Assembly (NCBI GenBank): GCA_900472625.1 | Contig: UCIT01000007.1 | Location: 1-64,000 of the forward strand | DNA from: Hyphomicrobiales bacterium | GTDB lineage: Bacteria > Pseudomonadota > Alphaproteobacteria > Rhizobiales > Rhizobiaceae | Length of the DNA: 64,000 nt | Direction of reading: 5' to 3' | Shown: piece by piece, positions 18,085 to 27,118 of the stretch | Layout: every line of letters begins with the position of its first letter | Numbering within the stretch: position 1 is the stretch's first letter | The notes under the pieces: generated by a model | What the model was told of the DNA's origin: nothing | Seen by the model: only the letters and a program-made list of their open reading frames with translations | The model's database searches: none | Program-made: the position numbers and the translations under genes

Positions 18085-18312
18085 TTAAACGGCGAACAGC
18101 AGAAGGAGAGCGACGAGCAGCGAGAAGATGCCCAGAGCTTCCGTAACGGCGAAGCCGAATACCAGACGGCCGAACTGGCTGTCAGCGGCAGACGGGTTGC
18201 GCAGGGCGCCCGAGAGATAGCTGCCGAAGATATTGCCGAGGCCAAGAGCCGTACCGGCCATACCGAAGCAAGCGAGGCCTGCACCGATGAACTTTGCTGC
18301 TTCCGCGTCCAT
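18085..18312 (-). CDS. atpE: F0F1 ATP synthase subunit c
   Basis: Subunit c forms the proton-driven ring. The ATG at 18312 gives the usual 75 residues ([20 protein letters not shown]). Two membrane helices are joined by the polar loop '[11 protein letters not shown]'. The essential proton-carrying carboxylate is Glu58 in '[10 protein letters not shown]'. It lies between atpB (68 nt upstream) and the b' gene (78 nt downstream). Confidence 0.96.
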   Translation of the reverse strand: MDAEAAKFIGAGLACFGMAGTALGLGNIFGSYLSGALRNPSAADSQFGRLVFGFAVTEALGIFSLLVALLLLFAV

Positions 18313-18380
18313 GTTGAACTCCTTTGAAATGGTGTTGCGGCGAATTGACTGACGCCCGCGGGCGTCAATGTCGGTATCCC

Positions 18381-19133
18381 TTAGTGGCCACCCGGATGGA
18401 TCGCGTCGTTGAGGTACATGCAAGTCAGCACCGCAAAGACGTAAGCCTGGAGGAAGGCGACGAGGAACTCGAGACCAGTCAGGGCGACGGTCATGATGAG
18501 GGGAAGAACTGCGCCGCCGATACCGACTGCACCCATGGCTCCAAGCGAGGCAACGAAGCCCGCGAACACTTTAAGGGTGATGTGACCGGCCAGCATGTTG
18601 GCGAAGAGACGAACGGAGAGCGAAATCGGACGCGACAGGAACGAGATGATTTCGATCGCCACCACCAGCGGCAGCAATATGCCGGGAACGCCCTGCGGGA
18701 CGAACACATTCAGGAAGTGGAAGCCGTGCTTGTAGAAGCCGTAGACCAGAACCGTGCCGATGACGAGAAGCGCCAGCGCGAAGGTGACGATGATCTGGCT
18801 GGTGATGGTGAAGAAGTAAGGGAACATGCCGAGCAGGTTTGCCGTCAGCACGAACATGAAGAGCGAGAAGACCAGCGGGAAGAATTTCATTCCCTTGGTG
18901 CCGGCACCTTCCTGCAGCATCTTTGCGATGAATTCGTAGGACATCTCGGCGACCGACTGCGAGCGACCGGGAACGATCGCGCGGTTCGACGTCGAGAAAT
19001 AGAGGAAGCCGGCAGCCACGGCAGCGGAAGCCGCCATGAAGAGCGATGCATTCGTAAACGAGAAATCAATCCCGCCGATTTCGATCGGCACAATCTTCTG
19101 GATCAGGAACTGATGGGTCGGATCGTTAGACAC
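18381..19133 (-). CDS. atpB: F0F1 ATP synthase subunit a
   Basis: Subunit a is the stator half-channel that passes protons to the c ring. The 250-residue protein has five to six membrane helices. It carries the invariant arginine, here Arg175 in '[14 protein letters not shown]'. '[19 protein letters not shown]' and the C-terminal '[25 protein letters not shown]' are also characteristic of the family. It follows atpI on the same strand. Confidence 0.96.
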   Translation of the reverse strand: MSNDPTHQFLIQKIVPIEIGGIDFSFTNASLFMAASAAVAAGFLYFSTSNRAIVPGRSQSVAEMSYEFIAKMLQEGAGTKGMKFFPLVFSLFMFVLTANLLGMFPYFFTITSQIIVTFALALLVIGTVLVYGFYKHGFHFLNVFVPQGVPGILLPLVVAIEIISFLSRPISLSVRLFANMLAGHITLKVFAGFVASLGAMGAVGIGGAVLPLIMTVALTGLEFLVAFLQAYVFAVLTCMYLNDAIHPGGH

Positions 19134-19208
19134 CGCTTGTTCTCTCTATATCTAATACCCGCACGAGACGGGGCTATTGCACTGGATCGAACGCGTGAAC
19201 GTTCCGCC

Positions 19209-19553
19209 CTATTTCCGGTCGTCTCCGCGCAGATCGAGATCCGGTTTCGCAACCTTGCCCGCAGCGCGCATGACGTTCAGCACGCCGGCACCAAATCCAA
19301 GAAGAAGAAGTACGATCAATCCCCAAGGCGCAGTGCCGACAAAGCGGTCGAAGAGATAACCCAGAACGGCGCCAACCACGACAGCGGAAATGAACTCGCT
19401 CGAAAGCTTCATCGCTTGGGCATAGCCTTGTCGGCTTACCTCGGCGCGGGCTTCGTCGGCCTCGTCCTTCCCCGCTTCGACACGCTTGGTCGCCAATTCG
19501 GCTCCCAGTTGCGCACGACGCTTTTCCAGATCCCCCTCGCGGTCTTCCGCCAT
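19209..19553 (-). CDS. atpI: ATP synthase assembly protein I
   Basis: AtpI-type proteins help assemble the c ring and lead F0 operons. The start at 19553 (MAEDREGDLEKRRAQLG) follows a strong ggaggagagcaag ribosome site and gives 114 residues. An acidic and basic N-terminal helix precedes two membrane helices ('LSSEFISAVVVGAVLGYLFDRFVG' and 'WGLIVLLLLGFGAGVLNVMRA') with the family's 'G..D' turn. It is the first gene of the F0 operon; the promoter should lie in 19554-19700. Confidence 0.88.
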   Translation of the reverse strand: MAEDREGDLEKRRAQLGAELATKRVEAGKDEADEARAEVSRQGYAQAMKLSSEFISAVVVGAVLGYLFDRFVGTAPWGLIVLLLLGFGAGVLNVMRAAGKVAKPDLDLRGDDRK

Positions 19554-19834
19554 CTTGCTCTCCTCCGCCTGCCGCCGTCCGTATGCCGCTACCCCGGTTT
19601 TCCGGACAACGACCCCAAGGCTGAAGAGCCTTCCGGCCCGCTTTGAAGTCGCGCGCAACATAGTTTTAGCAAAAAGCATAGTCAAGGCGTGGCGGGACAA
19701 TGTCCAGCCATAAAATAAGCGATCAAAAACATATGCTTAGATCGATATGAGCGGGCTGCGTCAAAATCGACGGGAAGAATCCGCTTCAGGGAAGGCCGAT
19801 ATCGCCGGAAAACGGCCAAATATCGGCGTTTTCC

Positions 19835-21052
19835 TCAGATCCAGCCGCCGCCATAGGTGCGGTAGAAGACGTGCAGACCTATACGGCCGACCTTTTCCAT
19901 GGTTTTCGCCCATTTCGGACGGACATAGACGGCGTGGTAATGGGTCGCGGACCCGACCTGGGGCAGCCAGATGCGGCCGGCGGTCACCGCCATCGCCACG
20001 TCGCGGGCGATTCTCCAGTGATCCTGAGAGTTGACGCGGTCCTTGATGTTGTCGCAGGCGAAGGAAAACTGGCATCGGTTGCGCCAATCCTCGTTCTGGT
20101 AGACGACACCGCAGATGGTCTTCGGATAGGCCGGGTTACGGACGCGGTTGAGGATCACCTGGGCGACGGCCGCCTGACCCTTGACGGTTTCGCCGCGGGC
20201 TTCGAAGTAGATGCCGGAAGCGAGGCACTGCTGTTCAGCGGCGGAAAACACCGTTGCCGGCAACACGCTTGCGGCCCAGGCGTGGTCCTTCGGCCCGATC
20301 TGCGGCACGAAGCGGCCGTCGTCGTCTTTTTCGGTGAGGATCGAGTCGAACGGGGACTGGCGGGAATAATCGGGTGCGGCCGGCGCAAAGGCAGTGGCCA
20401 GGACGTCCGACTTGTTGCTGGTCACGACATCGGCCAGCATCGGCGAGACGTCGGCAGCAACCTTCGGCGGCTGCTTCTTGTAGAAATTGGCGGCAATCTG
20501 GATTTCCTTGCCGCGGATCTTCGGTTTCACGAAGGCAGACTTGTCCTTCAGGTTGAAGGTGGGCGCGAACAGGAGATGGGTGCGCTGCAGGATCGAGCCG
20601 GCGGAGAAATCCTTCGGCGGCTGCACCTGCTCGACGGCTACCACCCTGCCCTTCTTGGCGCCGCGGTTGACCCGGTCTTCGTCAGCCGTGTCCTCGTGCC
20701 CCTTGTCCTTGGTGGTGAAGGCTACCTTGCGGCCATCGGGCAGCACCATGCCGGCGCCTGCCGCGATGGTGCCGGTGACGACGGGATCAGAGAAGGCAAG
20801 TTCGGCCTGGTGGATCGAGCCGGCGGGCGAGTTGGTCAACACCATGCGCCAGTTCTCGCGGCCCTGATCCAGCCCCGCCAACATGGCGGCGAGATCGGCC
20901 TGCGATGCCATGGACGGGAACATCAGCCAACCGCATAGACCGAAGAGCGCGGGCGAGCTCCAGTTGTTGATGAGGGGGCGCAGCCTGGAAACCGAGCGCG
21001 GAGCGCCGGGGGCACGGGACTTACCAGAAAACCAGCTATTTCGACGCAACAC
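19835..21052 (-). CDS. SleB-type cell wall hydrolase
   Basis: The 405-residue protein has an N-terminal hydrophobic export segment (SPALFGLCGWLMFPSMAS, about 33-50). A long low-complexity linker follows, and the C-terminal Hydrolase_2/SleB domain spans about 275-400. The probable catalytic Glu284 lies in 'ASGIYFEARGETVKGQAAVAQVILNRV', followed by 'TICGVVYQNEDWRNRCQFSFACD' and 'ATHYHAVYVRPKW', all diagnostic. These enzymes are lytic transglycosylases or related hydrolases that cut peptidoglycan. In rhizobia such proteins act in envelope growth or remodelling. An inverted repeat lies 45-69 nt upstream of the start. Confidence 0.88.
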   Translation of the reverse strand: MLRRNSWFSGKSRAPGAPRSVSRLRPLINNWSSPALFGLCGWLMFPSMASQADLAAMLAGLDQGRENWRMVLTNSPAGSIHQAELAFSDPVVTGTIAAGAGMVLPDGRKVAFTTKDKGHEDTADEDRVNRGAKKGRVVAVEQVQPPKDFSAGSILQRTHLLFAPTFNLKDKSAFVKPKIRGKEIQIAANFYKKQPPKVAADVSPMLADVVTSNKSDVLATAFAPAAPDYSRQSPFDSILTEKDDDGRFVPQIGPKDHAWAASVLPATVFSAAEQQCLASGIYFEARGETVKGQAAVAQVILNRVRNPAYPKTICGVVYQNEDWRNRCQFSFACDNIKDRVNSQDHWRIARDVAMAVTAGRIWLPQVGSATHYHAVYVRPKWAKTMEKVGRIGLHVFYRTYGGGWI

Positions 21053-21096
21053 CAGACTCCGGCATGGGACGCATGAACATGCCGATAAAAGTGTCT

Positions 21097-21121
21097 CATT
21101 AACCTTGATGCTTGGTTAATG
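21097..21121. promoter_or_regulatory. inverted repeat upstream of the cell wall hydrolase gene
   Basis: CATTAACC (21097-21104) and GGTTAATG (21114-21121) are perfect 8-bp arms 9 nt apart, 45-69 nt before the hydrolase start. TTAACC is also the CtrA half-site sequence, but the spacing is not the standard TTAA-N7-TTAA. It may bind a dimeric regulator. Confidence 0.4.
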
Positions 21122-21170
21122 CGCGCCTCCTAATTCATCCAGCCTCGCCTCATAGTCCCCCAAACGCGAA

Positions 21171-21192
21171 AGCCCGGCGCGATGGCCGGGCT
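21171..21192 (-). terminator. rho-independent terminator of the corA-kup transcript
   Basis: AGCCCGGC and GCCGGGCT (8 bp, 5-nt loop) start 23 nt after the kup stop on the minus strand and are followed by a short T-rich stretch (TTTCGCGTTT). The T run is interrupted, so efficiency may be moderate. Confidence 0.65.
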
Positions 21193-21214
21193 CTGCAATC
21201 GATATGTCGGCGCG

Positions 21215-23113
21215 TCAGATGATGACGTGCGAGCCGAGCTCCACCACGCGGTTGGCCGGCAGGCGGAAGTAATCGGAGGGATTTGCGGCGGCGTTGGCCA
21301 GCGCGATGTAGAGCCGGTCCTGCCAGTACGGCATGCCCGACTTCGCATCCGGCACCAGCTTGCGGCGGCCGAGATAGAAGGAGGTCGACATGATGTCGAA
21401 CTTCAGCCCGGTCTTGCGCAAGGTCGCCAGCGCCTGCGAGACGTTCTGCGACTCCATGAAGCCGAAGGCGAGCTCGACGCGTGAGAAGCGCTCGGATATC
21501 TGCTCGACCTTGTAGCGATCGGCGCTCGCCACGCGCGGCTTGTTGACGGTGCGGATCGTCAGGATCACGTTCTTGTCGTGCAGGACGTGATTGTGCTTCA
21601 GATTGTGGAGCAGTGCCGCCGGTGCCGATTCCGGATCGCTGGTGAGGAAGATCGCAGTACCCGGGACATGGGCCGGCGAGTGATCGCTCTTGCGCTCGAT
21701 CGAACTGATGAACGAGGCCAGCGGAATATCAGTGTGGCGGGTCTTTTCCATCAGCAGCGCCGAGCCGCGGCGCCATGTCCACATGACGATGACAAAGGCG
21801 GCGGCAATCAGCACGGGGATGTAGCCGCCGTCGTGGATCTTGATCAGGTTGGCACCGAGGAAGATCAGCTCCAACACCAGAAGCGGCGCCAGTACGGCAG
21901 TCGCGGTCAGCACCGACCAGTTCCAACGCACGCGCACGAACTCGAACGCCATGATCGAGGTGACCACCATCGCGCCGGTAACGGAGATACCATAGGCCGT
22001 CGACAGCGAATCCGAGCTGCCGAAGCTGATGACCAGGAAGATGACACCGAGGAACAGCAGCATGTTGACCGACGGCACGAAGATCTGCCCGGTGTTGGTT
22101 TCCGAGGTGAAGAGGATTTCCATGCGCGGCAGGAAGCCGAGGTTGATGCCCTGGCGGATCAGCGAAAACGCGCCTGTTATGACCGCCTGGCTGGCGATGA
22201 TGGTGGCGGCGGTGGCGAGGAGCACGGCCGGCAGCAGCGCCCACTTCGGGAACATCAAGTAGAAGGGATCCGACATGGCATGCGGATTGCCGAGCACGAG
22301 CGCGCCCTGGCCGAGATAGTTCAGCGTCAGCGCCGGAAAGACCAGCACGAACCACGCCCACTGGATGGGGCGGCGGCCGAAATGGCCGAGGTCGGCGTAA
22401 AGCGCTTCCGCGCCGGTCAGCGTCAGGAACACGGCGCCGAGCACGATGACGCCGAAGAAGCCCTCATGCATCAGGAAGCTGACGGCATAATAGGGATTGA
22501 AGGCGGCGAGAATGCCGAAATCGTCGGAGATGTGCGAGATGCCGACGATGGCGAGCACGATGAACCAGAGCGCCGTGATCGGGCCGAAATAGCGCGCCAT
22601 CGTGCCCGTGCCGCGCGATTGCACGGCAAACAGCACCGCCAGAATGGCCACCGAGATCGGCACGATGTAGCGGCTCATCGAGGGCGCCACCAGCTTCAGA
22701 CCTTCAACGGCCGACAGAACCGACAGCGCCGGGGTGATCATCGCATCGCCGAGGAACAATGCCGCGCCGACGAGGCCGAGCATCATCAACAGGGCGGTAT
22801 GGCCGTTGGCGGTCTTCAACAGCAGCGCCAGCAGCGACAGCGTGCCGCCTTCGCCTTCGTTATCGGCGCGCAGCAGCAGCAGCACGTATTTGATCGTGAC
22901 GATGATGGTCAGCGCCCAGATCATCAGCGAGACGACGCTGATGACCTCGAAACGCGTCAGGCCGTCGGCGGCGACCGGCTTGAGGGCCTCACGAAACGCG
23001 TAAAGCGGGCTGGTGCCGATATCGCCGTACACGACGCCGACGGAACCCAGCGCAAGATAGAAGAGCTTGCGCGGGCTCATTGGTTGTTCCTGCGAATGGC
23101 TGTCTGCGGACAT
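21215..23113 (-). CDS. kup: Kup family potassium uptake transporter
   Basis: Kup (TrkD) transporters are proton-coupled K+ importers of the inner membrane. The 632-residue sequence has the signature start '[25 protein letters not shown]' and '[20 protein letters not shown]'. It has about twelve membrane helices and a C-terminal cytoplasmic domain of about 170 residues. It begins 18 nt after the stop of corA on the same strand, so the K+ and Mg2+ transporter genes are probably one transcript. Rhizobia often hold two kup copies; this is one. Confidence 0.95.
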   Translation of the reverse strand: MSADSHSQEQPMSPRKLFYLALGSVGVVYGDIGTSPLYAFREALKPVAADGLTRFEVISVVSLMIWALTIIVTIKYVLLLLRADNEGEGGTLSLLALLLKTANGHTALLMMLGLVGAALFLGDAMITPALSVLSAVEGLKLVAPSMSRYIVPISVAILAVLFAVQSRGTGTMARYFGPITALWFIVLAIVGISHISDDFGILAAFNPYYAVSFLMHEGFFGVIVLGAVFLTLTGAEALYADLGHFGRRPIQWAWFVLVFPALTLNYLGQGALVLGNPHAMSDPFYLMFPKWALLPAVLLATAATIIASQAVITGAFSLIRQGINLGFLPRMEILFTSETNTGQIFVPSVNMLLFLGVIFLVISFGSSDSLSTAYGISVTGAMVVTSIMAFEFVRVRWNWSVLTATAVLAPLLVLELIFLGANLIKIHDGGYIPVLIAAAFVIVMWTWRRGSALLMEKTRHTDIPLASFISSIERKSDHSPAHVPGTAIFLTSDPESAPAALLHNLKHNHVLHDKNVILTIRTVNKPRVASADRYKVEQISERFSRVELAFGFMESQNVSQALATLRKTGLKFDIMSTSFYLGRRKLVPDAKSGMPYWQDRLYIALANAAANPSDYFRLPANRVVELGSHVII

Positions 23114-23131
23114 GAAACAAAAACAGGCTCT

Positions 23132-24136
23132 TCAGAGCCAGCCTTTCCAACGGAAGAAGAAGAAGGGGATGATGGCGGAAATCACCATGAGACCGATCGA
23201 ATAGGGATAGCCCTCGGCCCAGCGCAATTCCGGCATGGATTCAAAATTCATACCATAGATGGATGCGACCAGCGTCGGTGGCAAGAAGACGACCGATGCA
23301 ATCGAGAAAATCTTGATGATCGAGTTCTGTTCGATGTTGATCAGACCAAGCGAGGCATCAAGAAGAAAGGTGATGTTGCCGGCGATATAGGACGAATGTT
23401 CGTTGAGCGACTGGATATCGCGCGACATCGTGCGGCAGAGTTCCTTCGTGCCGCGGTCCTGCTGCACAGTGGGAATCGTGGCGAAAAAGGTCATCAGCCG
23501 GGACATCGATGCCAGACTGTCGCGGACCTTGCTGACAAGGCGCTGGTGGGCTGCGATGTCGCGCAGTTTCTCTTCGAGGAAGTTGCCGGGCTTGCGAACC
23601 TTCCTGGCACGATCTCCGAACACATGCGTCGACAGGATATCGATACGGGCGACCGACATTTCCAGAATTTCGGCGGTGCGATCGATGATCGTCTCAAAGA
23701 GCTTCGCCAGCAGCGATGCGCCGTTGCGCCATTGGGCCGGCACGCGGTGCAGGGCGGCAATGAACAGGGCGAAGGATTTGGGCTGGGCGTAACGGATGGT
23801 GATCAGACGGTTGCCGGCGAGGATGAAGGCGACATCCGTCAGCACGGGCGTATCGGTCTCTGCCTTCCAAACCAGCGATGCCGTCATGAAGACCGCGTCA
23901 TCCTCGGTATAGAGGCGGGCGGAGGGCTCGATGTCCTTGAGGTCGTCGCGGGTCGGAACCTCGATTCCCAGCGCCTTCTCGACATAGGCTTCTTCCTCAT
24001 GGGTCGGCTCGATCATGTCGATCCAGACGACATCGTCGCGCAGGGCATTGCCCTTCGACAGATCGCCAAGGTCGATTGCCTGACAGTTGGAACAGTAGGC
24101 CGTGATCACCGGGTGCATCTCCGGGTGTCGGAGCAT
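23132..24136 (-). CDS. corA: CorA family magnesium transporter
   Basis: CorA forms pentameric Mg2+ (also Co2+, Ni2+) channels. The 334-residue protein has a large cytoplasmic N-terminal domain and two C-terminal helices. The selectivity motif YGMNF (GMN at 295-297) ends the first helix, followed by the acidic periplasmic loop 'ESMPELRWAEGYPY'. The C-terminal basic tail is 'FFFFRWKGWL'. A shorter start at 24118 (MHPVITAYCSNCQ) is possible; no clear ribosome site decides between them. kup follows 18 nt later. Confidence 0.93.
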   Translation of the reverse strand: MLRHPEMHPVITAYCSNCQAIDLGDLSKGNALRDDVVWIDMIEPTHEEEAYVEKALGIEVPTRDDLKDIEPSARLYTEDDAVFMTASLVWKAETDTPVLTDVAFILAGNRLITIRYAQPKSFALFIAALHRVPAQWRNGASLLAKLFETIIDRTAEILEMSVARIDILSTHVFGDRARKVRKPGNFLEEKLRDIAAHQRLVSKVRDSLASMSRLMTFFATIPTVQQDRGTKELCRTMSRDIQSLNEHSSYIAGNITFLLDASLGLINIEQNSIIKIFSIASVVFLPPTLVASIYGMNFESMPELRWAEGYPYSIGLMVISAIIPFFFFRWKGWL

Positions 24137-24514
24137 CTCGAAGCCATTGCTCTGCTCATCGAAAAACCTTCCGAGATGCGCCGGCCGAAGCGACGCACGG
24201 GCTACAAGTGTTCGAGAGTAACGAAAGCGGCTTAAGAATGTTCATCCATTTCCAGCCATATCCTGCCGTCGTCAGGACATGCATTTCGCTCGACCGCATC
24301 GCAGCTACCAATCCATGGACCGACAAGACAACTCCGAACATGCCGTTGGCAAGGAACCCGTCACGGGCCGGCCAACATCGAGCATTCGATAACCGCCCTC
24401 ATGGCGACGGCGGGCATATGACGGAAACCAACGCAATAATCAAGACATCTTACGTGAACTGCATGTTTCGATCACATTTCGTCCGCATTTGTCAGTCTAG
24501 GCGACGCAGGCAAA
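24137..24514. other. gene-free stretch upstream of corA
   Basis: This 378-nt stretch lies between the corA start and the end of mrp. It must contain the corA-kup promoter. No convincing gene, RNA gene, repeat or Mg2+-leader structure was recognised. An open frame at 24208-24669 on the plus strand runs antisense into mrp and has no coding character. Confidence 0.5.
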
Positions 24515-25651
24515 TCACTCGAAAACGATGGCCGGTGCCGCGCGCTGCGGCTTGTTTTCGATCTGCGCCCAGACCTTGGCGGCGATGTCGCGATAGATGC
24601 TGGCAACGATGCCATCCGGTTCGCTGGCCACCAGCGGCGTTCCGGCATCGGAGGTCTCGCGGATATTGATGGTGAGCGGAACTTCGCCGAGGAAAGGAAC
24701 GCCGATGCGCTCGGCCTCCTTGCGGGCGCCGCCATGGCCGAAGATGTCATAGCGGGCGCCGGTATCGGGCGCGATGAAATAGCTCATGTTCTCGACGATG
24801 CCGAGCACCGGCACTTCCACCTTCTTGAACATGTTCAGCCCCTTGCGGGCATCGATCAGCGCGAGATCCTGTGGCGTCGAGACAATGACGGCGCCGGCCA
24901 GCGGTACCTGCTGTGCCATCGTCAGCTGCGCGTCGCCGGTGCCTGGCGGCATGTCGACGACCAGAACGTCGAGCTCGCCCCAGGCCACTTCGCGCAGCAT
25001 CTGCATCAGCGCCGATTGGACCATCGGGCCACGCCAGATCATCGCAGTCTCTTCATCGACGAGGAAGCCCATCGACATGACCTTGAGGCCGTAATTCTCC
25101 ATCGGGTTGATGATGCGGCCATCGATCTGGGTCGGGCGGCCGGAGATCTGCAGCAGGCGCGGCATCGAGGGGCCGTAGATATCGGCGTCGAGAATGCCGA
25201 CGCGCAGACCGTTGGCGAGCAACCCAAGCGCCAGATTGACTGCTGTCGTCGACTTTCCAACCCCGCCCTTGCCGGACGCGACCGCAATGATGGCGCCGAC
25301 ACCGGGCACGCCAATCTTGCCGGCGCGCTGCTGGGGCTGCGGCGCGTGCGAATGGCCGTGACCGGCCTGAGGTTGCGGGCGTGAAGCGGGGGCGGCGCCC
25401 TTCTTGTCGGCGGTCAGCGCCACCAGCGCGCCTTTGACGCCCGGCATGTCCTTGATGACGCGCTCGGCAGCAAGCCGCAGGGGCTCGAGTTCCTTGGCGC
25501 GATCGGCCGGGACGGTGATGGAGAAATAGACCTTGCCATCCGAGATGAAGACATCGGAGACCATGCCCGCCTCGACGATGTTGTGCTCCAGATCGGGGCC
25601 AAGCACCGTCGCCAGCGTCTCCAGCACCTGCTCCTTGGTGATCTCAGTCAT
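24515..25651 (-). CDS. mrp: Mrp/ApbC/Nbp35-type P-loop ATPase, iron-sulfur carrier
   Basis: These dimeric MinD-like ATPases carry Fe-S clusters to target proteins. The ATG at 25651 (MTEITKEQVLETLA) has a gagg site 7 nt upstream and gives 378 residues. An N-terminal MIP18/DUF59 domain (1-80) and a His/Gln/Pro-rich linker (90-110, with HGHSH) lead to the deviant Walker A 'ASGKGGVGKSTTAVN' (GKGGVGKST at 127-135). 'VVDMPPGTGDAQLT' and 'GIVENMSYFIAPDTGARYDIFGHGG' follow. Where many relatives have a cluster-binding CxxC after 'ENMSYF', this protein has APDT, and no cysteine is visible in that region. Confidence 0.92.
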   Translation of the reverse strand: MTEITKEQVLETLATVLGPDLEHNIVEAGMVSDVFISDGKVYFSITVPADRAKELEPLRLAAERVIKDMPGVKGALVALTADKKGAAPASRPQPQAGHGHSHAPQPQQRAGKIGVPGVGAIIAVASGKGGVGKSTTAVNLALGLLANGLRVGILDADIYGPSMPRLLQISGRPTQIDGRIINPMENYGLKVMSMGFLVDEETAMIWRGPMVQSALMQMLREVAWGELDVLVVDMPPGTGDAQLTMAQQVPLAGAVIVSTPQDLALIDARKGLNMFKKVEVPVLGIVENMSYFIAPDTGARYDIFGHGGARKEAERIGVPFLGEVPLTINIRETSDAGTPLVASEPDGIVASIYRDIAAKVWAQIENKPQRAAPAIVFE

Positions 25652-26180
25652 GTCCATCCTCACACCCTGTTTGGGCTCAGTAGATAGAGGAGCGGACCGG
25701 CTTCGCCAAACAAAATCGGCAAAAAACCACGGGTGAGACACAGACCTATTCGGGGGGATCACAAAAGGAGACCGTCGCGACATCAAGTCCGCCGGGCTTT
25801 CGCCCTGATGGCGCAACGGTCATCCAAGTGGATAGGGGGTTTGTAGGGCGCAGGCGCCAAAAGGCCAGATACAAAGAGGCGAAAAAGACGGTCAATGAAA
25901 TCGATCGCCACTACAGCGTATCCCAAAAACAACAAACCGCCGCCCGATGTCGGCTCGCGTAGGCGGCCGGCATCGAACGGCGGAATGAAGGTCGCGCCGT
26001 TATTGATCGGCGTCGTTACCAGGCCCCCTCTGGACCGCTGAGTAATAAGAAGCAGAAACCATGCCAGTTGGAAGAGGCACGTGATTCACGGGGAATCAGG
26101 CAGCGGCGTTTGGAAGAGCAACCTATGAATGGTGACTTTTTAGGCTGGCCTTGGGCAATGGCTCACAATTTGAGCAAGCC
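25652..26180. other. gene-free intergenic region
   Basis: This 529-nt stretch separates mrp from the end of the LuxR-type gene. It holds the mrp promoter region and a small hairpin, TGATTC-ACGGG-GAATCA (26082-26098). No gene with a plausible start and length, no RNA gene and no longer repeat was found; a small RNA cannot be excluded. Confidence 0.5.
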
Positions 26181-26921
26181 TCACTTGATCAGGCCGATGC
26201 GCAATGCCTTGGCGACAGCTTGGGTGCGATTGACCGTATCGAGCTTTCTGGTCGCCCGGTTCAGGTAATGGTTCACGGTGTGCTCTGAGAGGCCGATAAT
26301 GTCGGCGATTTCGACACTCGTCTTGCCGGCCGCTGTCCAGTTCAGGCAATCAATCTCCCGGTCGGTCAGCGCGTCGATGACACGGCTGTCAAGGGCGCGG
26401 ATTTCCGCGAGCCTATCGAAGACATGCGTAGAGATATAATGGAGTTGCAGCATCTCCTCGGCGGCGAAGTCTTCCCGATCACCGGCAAAGGAGATAACGC
26501 CGCGAGCACCCGACGCATCATGGGTCGGGAAATAGGCGCAGCGCGCCATCCTGAAGCGTTCGAACATCGCTGCAACAATGCCGGTCCGACTGTCCGGTCG
26601 CTCCAGTTTGACTTTGGAGAGATCGCTGAAGAAAGGGATCGTCGACGCGCGCAGGCGCCGGACGATCGGGCTGCTGGTCAAGAGAGCTTCCTGGTCGTAG
26701 GCCGACAACAACTCGACGGGCCAGTTGGTGATGACGGTGTTGCTCTGCAGGTCGCGGGCTGTCGCGGACGGCAGGTTGAGAACCATGAAGGCGCGTGCGC
26801 GGTAAGCCTCGGTCAGCCGTTTCATGAAACGGAAGATATCGAACTGGGTGTTCAGCCCAGCCACTTCATTGACGTATACGTCTACGGAAGACGATTGCGG
26901 TAAAGTGCTCATTGATGTCAT
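26181..26921 (-). CDS. LuxR family solo transcriptional regulator
   Basis: From the ATG at 26921 (MTSMSTLPQSSSVDV) it is 246 residues; an ATG at 26912 is possible. The N-terminal half has the autoinducer-binding domain shape. The C-terminal GerE helix-turn-helix is complete ('LTDREIDCLNWTAAGKTSVEIADIIGLSEHTVNHYLNRATRKLDTVNRTQAVAKAL'). In the ligand domain the 'NYPxxWxxxY...DPVV' consensus reads 'NWPVELLSAY...SPIV'. The Tyr is kept, but the conserved Trp and Asp that hold acyl-homoserine lactones are replaced. No luxI-type synthase is nearby. It is probably a solo that binds another ligand or none. Confidence 0.85.
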   Translation of the reverse strand: MTSMSTLPQSSSVDVYVNEVAGLNTQFDIFRFMKRLTEAYRARAFMVLNLPSATARDLQSNTVITNWPVELLSAYDQEALLTSSPIVRRLRASTIPFFSDLSKVKLERPDSRTGIVAAMFERFRMARCAYFPTHDASGARGVISFAGDREDFAAEEMLQLHYISTHVFDRLAEIRALDSRVIDALTDREIDCLNWTAAGKTSVEIADIIGLSEHTVNHYLNRATRKLDTVNRTQAVAKALRIGLIK

Positions 26922-27118
26922 CAGCTCAAAATTCTTGAATTTGTTGCACGGCCTGCACGTCCTGCATGCCAATGGCTGCATCGCCGTTAATATGGCCAAC
27001 GGCAGTACACCCCAGGATAGGGGATTGACAACCGCCAATCGTGACGATTCTTCACAAAACAGCAAGATGCTTCAAGCAACAGAACGCGCTTATTTGCCAA
27101 AAATCATACTATTTGCGC

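Noticed and set aside
21578..24235. Open frame of 885 codons on the plus strand opposite kup and corA
   Set aside because: It is antisense to two clear transporter genes, is rich in His, Gln, Arg and Asp typical of reversed membrane-protein codons, and shows no domain.
24208..24669. Possible 153-residue gene on the plus strand between corA and mrp
   Set aside because: It runs into mrp in antisense, has no ribosome site and no recognisable sequence.
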